This document shows positions 34,130 to 40,163 of a stretch of 40,163 bases of DNA, piece by piece (the stretch's first letter is position 1; every line of letters begins with the position of its first letter). The notes under the pieces were generated by a model, which was not told the DNA's origin, did not search any database, and worked only from the letters and a program-made list of their open reading frames with translations. Position numbers and translations under genes: made by a program. The stretch is from an uncultured Lentisphaerota bacterium (lineage in GTDB: Bacteria; Verrucomicrobiota; Kiritimatiellia; CAIQIC01), in NCBI GenBank assembly GCA_903889245.1, contig CAISWQ010000007.1, forward strand, positions 1 to 40,163, given 5' to 3'.

Positions 34130-37100
34130 ATGAAAACATCAGATTCAAGTCCGCGCTTGTGCCCGAAATGCGGCGCCACGCTGCCTGCTGATGCCACCGC
34201 GGGTCTTTGCCCGCGCTGCCTCATGGCCGAGGCCATGGTACCCACGCAATCCGGCGCGGAGCCGGCCGGCGCGCAGCCGCCGCCGCCCTCCATCGCGCAG
34301 CTCGCCCCGCACTTTCCGCAACTCGAACTTATCGAATGCCTGGGACGCGGCGGCATGGGCATCGTCTACAAGGCGCGGCAGCCGACCTTAAACCGGCTCG
34401 TGGCGCTGAAAATTCTCGCGCCGGAACGCGAGCGCGACCCGGCCTTCGCCGCGCGGTTCGCGCGCGAGGCGCAGGCGCTGGCGGCGTTGAACCACCCGAA
34501 CATCGTGACCATCCACGACTTCGGCCAGGCGGGCGGATTTTATTTTCTGCTGATGCAATTCGTGGATGGCGTGAATTTGCGGCAGGCGATGAAGGCCGGC
34601 CGGTTCACGCCGGAGCAGGCGCTGGCCGTCGTGCCGCCGGTCTGCGAGGCGCTGCAATACGCCCACAACCACGGCATCGTCCATCGCGACATCAAGCCGG
34701 AGAATCTGCTGCTCGACAAGGAAGGCCGCGTGATGATCGCCGACTTCGGCATCGCGAAGATGCTCGGCGCGGACGCGCCCGGCGTCGGCCTCGCCGAGTC
34801 GCAGCCCGCCGGCACGCCGCGCTACATGGCGCCGGAGCAGCAGGCCGCGCCGCAAAAGGTGGATAGCCGTGCCGATATCTACAGCCTCGGCGTCGTGCTC
34901 TACGAAATGCTCACCGGCGAACTGCCCGGCCAACCGCTCGAGCCGCCCTCGAAGAAAGTCGTGCTCGACGTCCGCCTCGACGCCGTCGTCTTGCGCGCGC
35001 TGGAACAAAACCCGGAGCTGCGCTACCAGCAGGTCAGCGACGTGAGAACACTGGTCGAGACGATCGTGACCACGCCGGGCGCAACCTCCGCCGCGGCGCC
35101 CGTCGCGCCTTCCGCTCCCGCCTATCCCGAACGCACGCGCTGGCTGCTCGCGGTGCGCGGATTCATCATGGCCATCGCCTGCACGATCTTCGGGCTTCAT
35201 CTGCACCCGGCCATCTGGGGTGTTGGCGTCACAGGCTGGGGTATCGTTGGCGTCATGATCCTCTTCCGGTTGCTGTTCGCAACACGGGCCAATCAGGAAG
35301 AAGACCAGCGCGCCTTGCGCCGCGCGGCCGCCGTCAGCCACGTCCACATCATCGGTGTGATGTCCGCCGGCTTGGTGCTTGCGCTCATCAACACGGGCTT
35401 GACGAAGGAGTGGAACTATTTCTTTGCCGGCCTATTCGCCGTCGGCCTCTACGTCAGCATCCTGCGGTTGGCAAAGCTGCTGTGGCCCCGGCAAGTTCCA
35501 AGCCTTGGAAAAAACGCTGCCGCGTCTTTCCAATCCTTGGAAAACGGCGCGCAGCCTGACGAGCGCTGCCGCCGTTTGGGCAAGCTGGCGCTGCGGTTGG
35601 GCGCGGGCGGACCGGCGCTGGTCGCTGTGCTGCTGGCGTTGCGCGTGGACATCGCCTGGCCGCTCATGGTGGGGTTGGTTGCCCTCTGTGAACTTGCCGC
35701 GTTTGTCCTCGGTCTCCTCGGCTGGAAATTCTGGGCGGGCAAAGCGGCGGTGCTGGTCGCGGTACTGTTGCCGGTGCTAGCCGTGCCGGTCACGTTGCTG
35801 ATGTCATCCGGCGGCTTGATGGCGTACACCGCACACGACAGCGCGGCTATCCGTTACCGGGTGTTCATCGCGGACGCGAAAGCGGTAGACCAGTTGATTC
35901 CAGCCGGTCAGCGGCTAAACGGCGTACGGCCGGGCGCGAAGGCGTGCCAGACCCACGGCCCCAACGAGCAGGAATATTTCCAGGGCAACTTCAAGATGAA
36001 AGGCCATGTCCCGGAGGTCGAAGCGCAACGGGCGGAAATCAGTTCCGTGGCGCTGGACGCATTGCTCGCGAGCGTCCCGGAGAAGTCCGGTGTCCTGTGT
36101 GATCGGACGCGGCAACTGACAACCGATTGGTGGCAGCCCGGCATGGCCGATACGTGGATTTTCAACCGGCACGAACTGCAAAGCATGGGCAGCGGTGGCG
36201 GTCTGCTTGGACTGCGCAGTCGCAACGGCGTCCGCGAAGTCCGGTTGGAGTATTATGTGAATCACACGCTCATCGGAACCTCGCGCAGCATCGGAGCAAA
36301 ATTGCTTTACGAAGGCCCGGTCTCGGCCAGCGGCGCGCTGGCGTTCCTCGTGCCCTTCCTGCACGCGGACGACTCCGCCCACTATCTGGTCATCGTCTAT
36401 GAAGTCACGCCGCACCACCCGGCGCCACCGCCGGCCTTCGGCCCGGTGATGGAGCACGAGGTGCGCGACTTCATCGATCTCGATTCCGGCAAGCTGCTTC
36501 AGCCGCCGAATCCTCGCGCGGGGACGTGGCAGGAACGCGGTGCGACATCCGAATGGATGAAACAGCAAGGCATTGATGCCACATGGGCCAGTGATGGTTT
36601 GATCGGCGTGGGTCTTACCGTGATTCCCCTCGCCAAGGAACGCTGGAGCGATGCCACCACCCGTTGGCTGGTCGCTCAACTCAACTCCGCACCGGCACCG
36701 GAGCCCTTGGTAAAAATCGAGCGCACGGAAAATTTGCCGGTGACCGTGGGCTTCAAAACCAGGGAAGGCGGTGTCGGCATCCTGCAAATCGTCGGTACCA
36801 TCGTTGGCAGCAGAAACGACGATAACGGACTGATCATCCCGAAGATTCGCTACAAGCTGGTGCAAAGTGGCGCACCGAAAGCGGCAGCGCCAGACACACC
36901 CGCCTTCGGCCCGGTGATCGAGCGCGTGGTGGAAGAACGCTCGGCCACGGGTAAGGAGTGTTTCCTCGACCTCGATACGGGGAAATGCGTGATGATCGAA
37001 CCGGTGAAATTTCAAGGCGGCTTGGAAGACGCGCTGAAGGCCGAGGCGGTGGCCTTCGCTCGCGTGGGAGCGGATGTCGCCGCCATGCCCCCGGAAACTT

Positions 37101-37390
37101 CGCTCGTCAGCGGGTTGATGGGACTGGATCTGGTGGCGCTGCCGGTCGGCCCGGAAATCTGGAATACCGCCGCAACGGAATTCATTTTCGATGCAGTGTC
37201 CGGTTACAAGGCCGGTTCGGTCACACCGATGAGTGCGAATGGAAAGCTGCCCGCCACGTTTGTGTTCAAGACCCGCGAAGGCGGTCGCGGCGTGCTGCAA
37301 ATCCTCGCCTTCACCGACAACCCGCGCGGCGTGAAGCTTCGCTACAAGCTGGTGCATAATGCCGAAATAACCTCATCAACCGTTCGCTGA
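34130..37390 (+). CDS. Receptor Ser/Thr kinase with zinc ribbon and duplicated C-terminal domain
   Basis: A 1086-residue membrane kinase. It begins with a zinc ribbon (C11, C14, C27, C30) and has a complete kinase domain (about 65-315): LGRGGMGIVY, K94 in VALK, HRDIKPENLL (D187), and DFG (D205). Several membrane helices follow (about 340-560). Between them, residues about 456-472 (VPSLGKNAAASFQSLEN) are encoded by a pair of intergenic-type palindromes, an in-frame insertion. The last 320 residues contain two tandem units of about 155 residues, each opening with PAFGPV and a DLDxGK phrase (near 767 and 923). Unlike the kinase at 15524, all catalytic residues are kept, so it should be active. 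It follows a sigma factor gene, its likely partner. Start ATG at 34130. Confidence 0.94.
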   Translation: MKTSDSSPRLCPKCGATLPADATAGLCPRCLMAEAMVPTQSGAEPAGAQPPPPSIAQLAPHFPQLELIECLGRGGMGIVYKARQPTLNRLVALKILAPERERDPAFAARFAREAQALAALNHPNIVTIHDFGQAGGFYFLLMQFVDGVNLRQAMKAGRFTPEQALAVVPPVCEALQYAHNHGIVHRDIKPENLLLDKEGRVMIADFGIAKMLGADAPGVGLAESQPAGTPRYMAPEQQAAPQKVDSRADIYSLGVVLYEMLTGELPGQPLEPPSKKVVLDVRLDAVVLRALEQNPELRYQQVSDVRTLVETIVTTPGATSAAAPVAPSAPAYPERTRWLLAVRGFIMAIACTIFGLHLHPAIWGVGVTGWGIVGVMILFRLLFATRANQEEDQRALRRAAAVSHVHIIGVMSAGLVLALINTGLTKEWNYFFAGLFAVGLYVSILRLAKLLWPRQVPSLGKNAAASFQSLENGAQPDERCRRLGKLALRLGAGGPALVAVLLALRVDIAWPLMVGLVALCELAAFVLGLLGWKFWAGKAAVLVAVLLPVLAVPVTLLMSSGGLMAYTAHDSAAIRYRVFIADAKAVDQLIPAGQRLNGVRPGAKACQTHGPNEQEYFQGNFKMKGHVPEVEAQRAEISSVALDALLASVPEKSGVLCDRTRQLTTDWWQPGMADTWIFNRHELQSMGSGGGLLGLRSRNGVREVRLEYYVNHTLIGTSRSIGAKLLYEGPVSASGALAFLVPFLHADDSAHYLVIVYEVTPHHPAPPPAFGPVMEHEVRDFIDLDSGKLLQPPNPRAGTWQERGATSEWMKQQGIDATWASDGLIGVGLTVIPLAKERWSDATTRWLVAQLNSAPAPEPLVKIERTENLPVTVGFKTREGGVGILQIVGTIVGSRNDDNGLIIPKIRYKLVQSGAPKAAAPDTPAFGPVIERVVEERSATGKECFLDLDTGKCVMIEPVKFQGGLEDALKAEAVAFARVGADVAAMPPETSLVSGLMGLDLVALPVGPEIWNTAATEFIFDAVSGYKAGSVTPMSANGKLPATFVFKTREGGRGVLQILAFTDNPRGVKLRYKLVHNAEITSSTVR
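35496..35542. repeat. Palindromic repeat pair inside a coding sequence
   Basis: ttccaagccttggaa (35496-35510) and ttccaatccttggaa (35528-35542), 32 bp apart, in frame within the receptor kinase gene between membrane segments. The translated string VPSLGKNAAASFQSLEN has no counterpart expected in a kinase. Confidence 0.92.
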
Positions 37391-37584
37391 TTTTCCGCCA
37401 CGCCAGCCCCGCATCCACAACCTATTCCGCGCACGACGCTGGAACCGGTGTACGCGGCACGGGCGGAGATCATCAAGCAGCGGCGCGAGGCGGCGGGGCG
37501 CTCGCGACAGATGTTGAGTTTTGTGGATTCGGGCGAGCAGATTCCAACGGTTGACACGGTGGCGCGCAACAGCCGCGCGTAGAT
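37391..37584. other. Convergent gap with open frame after the kinase stop
   Basis: After the kinase TGA (37388-37390) the same frame stays open for 63 codons to a TAG at 37580-37582, encoding ARAEIIKQRREAAGRSRQML and SFVDSGEQIPTVDTVARN. It has no ATG near its beginning. It may be a gene fragment or chance; no family is recognised, and no terminator is visible. Confidence 0.4.
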
Positions 37585-38565
37585 TCATTTATTTGTCAGG
37601 TGTTCGATGACGAACTGCGCAGCCTTGGCGACGATCTCATCCACCGAGGGCGAGCCGTTGCTGCCGAAACCGTGTGAGCCGTTCTTGACCTCCACATACT
37701 GGATGTCCGCGCCGACTTCCTTGCCCTTGGCGTAAAGGCGGCGGGAATTTTCCACGGTCAGCGTCGTGTCCTTGTCGCCGTGGAAGCAGAGGACGGGCGG
37801 CGATGCCTTGTTGATCAGCTTGACCGGGCTCAACAGGCGGATGACGTCCGCCTTCTGCTCCGCCGGCCCGCCAAACATCATCTGTGCCCGCGCGCCGAGG
37901 AAGCGTTCCGCCAGCGCCTTGTCGGTAAAATCCGTCGCGGGATAGTGCGCGACCTCGCAGCGGATCGCGGGCGGATCGAAACCGGCGAGCGCGGGATCGC
38001 CCGGAAAATCTTTCGGATTGCCGAGCGCCGTCACGAGCGAGAGGTGGCCGCCGGCGGAGCCGCCGATGGTGGCGATGCGTGCCGGGTCGAGGTGATAGTG
38101 CTTCGCGTTCTTGACCAGGAACCGGAGCGCGTCCTTGCAGTCCACGGCAGCATCGAGGGCGCTGGAGTTCGCGCCGGTCAGCCGGTACTCGATGGTGGCG
38201 CCGATGATGCCGGCCTTGCCGCAGCGGGTGAACACGCTGGCGATGTCGGGACGTACAATGCGGTAGCGGTCGCCGCCGCCCCAGCCGCCGCCGTGGATAT
38301 AGACGAGCACCGGCGCGGCCTCCGCCTTGAGCCCCTTCGGCGTCAGCAGATCCAGTTGCAGCTCCTGCCCACCGGCTTTCTTGTAGGCGATGTTGGGTGT
38401 GTGATCGAAATCCGGGAACGCCGCCGGGATTCTCTTTGCGAGCGCGGCCGCGTCCGGCGCTTTTCTTTTTTGCTTCGCCGCTTGCGGCGCAGCGGCCTGT
38501 TGCGCCCCGGCCTGCCCTGCGAACACAGCGAGCAGCGCCGCCACCATGAATGTGGATACTTTCAT
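37585..38565 (-). CDS. Secreted alpha/beta-hydrolase (esterase)
   Basis: A 326-residue exported esterase of the BD-FAE/carboxylesterase type. The signal peptide (MVAALLAVFAGQAGAQ) is followed by an Ala/Lys-rich linker and the hydrolase fold. HGGGWGGGD forms the oxyanion site, the nucleophile Ser is in ATIGGSAGGH (near 170), the Asp in FHGDKDTTL, and the His in NGSHGFGS. Members hydrolyse acyl esters, often on plant polysaccharides, which fits the other secreted sugar enzymes in the window. A strong AAGGAG precedes the ATG at 38565. The true substrate is unknown. Confidence 0.92.
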   Translation of the reverse strand: MKVSTFMVAALLAVFAGQAGAQQAAAPQAAKQKRKAPDAAALAKRIPAAFPDFDHTPNIAYKKAGGQELQLDLLTPKGLKAEAAPVLVYIHGGGWGGGDRYRIVRPDIASVFTRCGKAGIIGATIEYRLTGANSSALDAAVDCKDALRFLVKNAKHYHLDPARIATIGGSAGGHLSLVTALGNPKDFPGDPALAGFDPPAIRCEVAHYPATDFTDKALAERFLGARAQMMFGGPAEQKADVIRLLSPVKLINKASPPVLCFHGDKDTTLTVENSRRLYAKGKEVGADIQYVEVKNGSHGFGSNGSPSVDEIVAKAAQFVIEHLTNK

Positions 38566-38708
38566 GTGTTGTCTCCTTCAAACCGTGTTGGCTTCCCCAG
38601 CCGATGATTGGTCTGCGTTCTCATACACGTTCTCCCACAAACCGACGCTGAACCCGCCGCCCACGCTACAACGCACCACCCCCGTGAATAGTTTGGAATT
38701 TGTGAGCG

Positions 38709-38764
38709 CAGAAATCAGAAGAGGTCAGAGATCAGAGGTCAGACTTCTGATCTCTGACCTCTGG
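38709..38764. repeat. Heptamer repeat with 16-bp perfect inverted repeat
   Basis: Eight in-phase heptamers: cagaaat, cagaaga, ggtcaga, gatcaga, ggtcaga, cttctga, tctctga, cctctgg. The array reverses strand halfway, so 38720-38735 is the exact reverse complement of 38747-38762 with an 11-nt loop. It ends directly before a palindrome pair. Confidence 0.82.
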
Positions 38765-38766
38765 CC

Positions 38767-38812
38767 TTCCAAACCTTGGAAAAAATCCCGCGAAATTTTC
38801 CAAGCCTTGGAA
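38767..38812. repeat. Palindromic repeat pair
   Basis: ttccaaaccttggaa (38767-38781) and ttccaagccttggaa (38798-38812), 31 bp apart. No gene start is in promoter register with them. Confidence 0.88.
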
Positions 38813-38878
38813 AAATCCGCTTAACGACCAAGCCTACCGGCACGGCTTTGTCGCGTCCGTCGGGGCGTCGTTATCCGG

Positions 38879-39568
38879 TCAGTGCTTTTCGCTGCCGATA
38901 AGGCGATAGAGCACAGCGCCCAGCATACCGCCGATGATCGGGGCGACCCAGAAAAGCCAGAGCTGAGAGAGCGCCCAATCGCCAACAAACACGGCCACGC
39001 CCGTGCTGCGCGCAGGATTCACCGAGGTGTTTGTAACCGGGATGCTGATCAAGTGGATGAGCGTCAGGCACAAGCCAATGGCAAGCGGCGCGAAGCCTTG
39101 AGGCGCCCGCTGGTCGGTGGCGCCAAGGATGACCAGGAGAAACAACATGGTCATGACCACTTCCGTGATCAGGGCTGCGAGCAGACTATAACCGCCCGGC
39201 GAATGGGCGCCGTAGCCGTTTGAAGCAAACCCCGCGGCGAGATCAAAGCCCGCCTTGCCGCTCGCGATGAGATATAGAATGCCACCCGCGGCCAGGCCAC
39301 CCAGGACCTGCGCAACAATGTAGGGCAGCAGCTCTTTGGCCGGGAAACGACCGCCCGCCCAGAGCCCAAGCGACACCGCCGGGTTGAGGTGGCAGCCGGA
39401 GATGTGTCCAATGGCGTAGGCCATCGTCAGCACCGTTAAGCCAAAGGCGAGTGAGACGCCAAGCAGACCGATGCCCACCGCGGGGAACGCCGCCGCCAAA
39501 ACCGCGCTGCCACACCCTCCAAGAACCAACCAGAAGGTTCCAATGAATTCTGCACCGTATTTCTTCAT
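38879..39568 (-). CDS. aqpZ: Aquaporin Z water channel
   Basis: A 229-residue inner-membrane channel of the major intrinsic protein family. Six helices and both pore-lining NPA motifs are present: HLNPAVSLG near residue 64 and [10 protein letters not shown] near 185. The segment [17 protein letters not shown] matches the AqpZ type, including the His, Thr and Arg residues of the water-selective filter, so passive water transport is expected and glycerol transport is unlikely. I chose the ATG at 39568, which gives [20 protein letters not shown] and has a GGAG site; 17 extra upstream codons are not needed. Not obviously in an operon with its neighbours. Confidence 0.96.
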   Translation of the reverse strand: MKKYGAEFIGTFWLVLGGCGSAVLAAAFPAVGIGLLGVSLAFGLTVLTMAYAIGHISGCHLNPAVSLGLWAGGRFPAKELLPYIVAQVLGGLAAGGILYLIASGKAGFDLAAGFASNGYGAHSPGGYSLLAALITEVVMTMLFLLVILGATDQRAPQGFAPLAIGLCLTLIHLISIPVTNTSVNPARSTGVAVFVGDWALSQLWLFWVAPIIGGMLGAVLYRLIGSEKH

Positions 39569-39633
39569 GTATTTCTCCTCTGCCTTGTTGCTTGTGAACC
39601 CAAACTTTCTTCTGTCCACCGCCGCGCCGCAGT

Positions 39634-40163
39634 TCAGGGCAGAGTGATGCGGAGCAGGCTGACGGGGCCATCCACGGGATCAAGCGGGCAGTCGGCCACG
39701 GCGGCGGGGACGAGGCAGGACGAGCCGGGCGTCAGCACCTCCTCGTGGCCGTCGAGCGTGAGCTGCAATGTGCCGGACATGACAAAGAAGATGCGGAACG
39801 AGCTGCCATCGCCGTGGCAGTTGCAGGGGTCGGCGAGCGTGTAACGCTCGACGCGGAAGTAAGGCGAGTTGATCAGGCGCTCGACGCGCGTCTCGCCCTG
39901 CGCGACGAGCTGGGTGGGCTGGACGTTCGGGCTGCCGGCGTCGTTCCAGTTGATGACGCGCAGCGCGTCGGCGATGTGCAACGGGCGCGGCTGGCCGTCG
40001 GCGGCGTGGCGGCCCCAGTCGTAGACGCGGTAGGTGGTGTTGGCGTTCTGCTGGACCTCGAAGATCAGGCAGCCGGCGTCAATCGCGTGGACGCGGCCGC
40101 CGGGAACATAGACGGCGTCGCCGGCCTGCACCGGGATGCGGTTGAGCAGGCTCTCGACCGTGC
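39634..40163 (-). CDS. manA: Mannose-6-phosphate isomerase, class I (5' end outside window)
   Basis: The last 176 codons of a cupin-type mannose-6-phosphate isomerase, which interconverts mannose 6-phosphate and fructose 6-phosphate in the cytoplasm. Family marks are [14 protein letters not shown], with a metal-site His, then [18 protein letters not shown], which is characteristic of the short class I enzymes. A second cupin strand set follows ([27 protein letters not shown]). The frame is open to the window edge, so the N-terminus lies beyond 40163. It could feed GDP-mannose or mannose use, in keeping with glycan genes elsewhere in the window. Confidence 0.92.
   Translation of the reverse strand, partial: TVESLLNRIPVQAGDAVYVPGGRVHAIDAGCLIFEVQQNANTTYRVYDWGRHAADGQPRPLHIADALRVINWNDAGSPNVQPTQLVAQGETRVERLINSPYFRVERYTLADPCNCHGDGSSFRIFFVMSGTLQLTLDGHEEVLTPGSSCLVPAAVADCPLDPVDGPVSLLRITLP

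Larger units (their letters stand above)
38566..38878. other. Non-coding gap holding three repeat types
   Basis: This 313-bp gap between two minus-strand genes contains a heptamer repeat, a 16-bp inverted repeat and a palindrome pair. A TGTAGCGTGGGCGGCG stretch upstream of the esterase (minus strand, near 38660) loosely fits the local -10 motif. No gene is seen. Confidence 0.65.

Overview
The window looks like chromosomal DNA of a GC-rich, free-living bacterium of the PVC superphylum, most likely Verrucomicrobiota or Kiritimatiellota. That placement is an inference. It rests on a PEP-CTERM protein, an ECF sigma factor next to a zinc-ribbon receptor kinase, kinases with C-terminal leucine-rich repeats or duplicated domains, PQQ-like propellers, Tat-exported Gfo/Idh/MocA oxidoreductases, secreted sugar esterases and glycosidases, and many dispersed intergenic repeats. 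No rRNA, tRNA, CRISPR array or complete transposon was found.

Layout. 157-823: VapBC-type toxin-antitoxin pair. 1047-5471 (minus): serA, a Tat-exported oxidoreductase and a YbhN-type membrane protein. 5505-9985 (plus): a tight four-gene set of polysaccharide deacetylase lipoprotein, family 2 glycosyltransferase, SGNH esterase and GH5-like glycosidase. 9986-11660: AT-richer accessory segment with a HARE-HTH/nuclease-like gene, a small coupled gene and a nuclease remnant, bounded by a 19-bp imperfect inverted repeat. 11662-15500: divergent PQQ-like propeller and S9 peptidase. 15524-18762 (minus): HtrB-like acyltransferase followed by a predicted pseudokinase receptor. 18891-23122 (minus): large hybrid histidine kinase plus a small secreted unknown. 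23318-25756 and 29696-32080 (plus): two paralogous secreted proteins of about 800 residues. Between them lie a PEP-CTERM repeat protein with a coiled-coil protein (minus) and a three-gene ECF sigma operon (plus). 32168-33214: UroD-like methyltransferase. 33320-37390: ECF sigma and an active-looking receptor kinase. 37585-40163 (minus): esterase, aquaporin Z, and a mannose-6-phosphate isomerase cut by the window edge.

The most unusual content is between the genes. A 15-bp palindrome (consensus ttccaaggcttggaa) occurs 18 times, plus two degraded copies, mostly as pairs or triplets spaced 31-32 bp, about three helical turns. At four genes the TTGGAA half of the promoter-proximal palindrome lies exactly 16-17 bp from a -10-like hexamer, so the repeat appears to supply the -35 box. 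About ten genes share a start-proximal motif GCTAnnnTnCGC that looks like the local -10 element plus discriminator. At the S9 peptidase and the antitoxin this motif sits so close to the ATG that leaderless transcripts are predicted. One palindrome pair lies in frame inside the receptor kinase gene. Three patches of degenerate 7-bp tandem repeats, a perfect 33-bp nested inverted repeat and several hairpins complete the repeat landscape.

Genes appear to work in small modules: polysaccharide modification (5505-9985), envelope lipid plus sensing (15524-18762), and sigma-factor or kinase signalling tied to exported proteins (26566-29584 and 33320-37390). These functional links are inferred from gene order.
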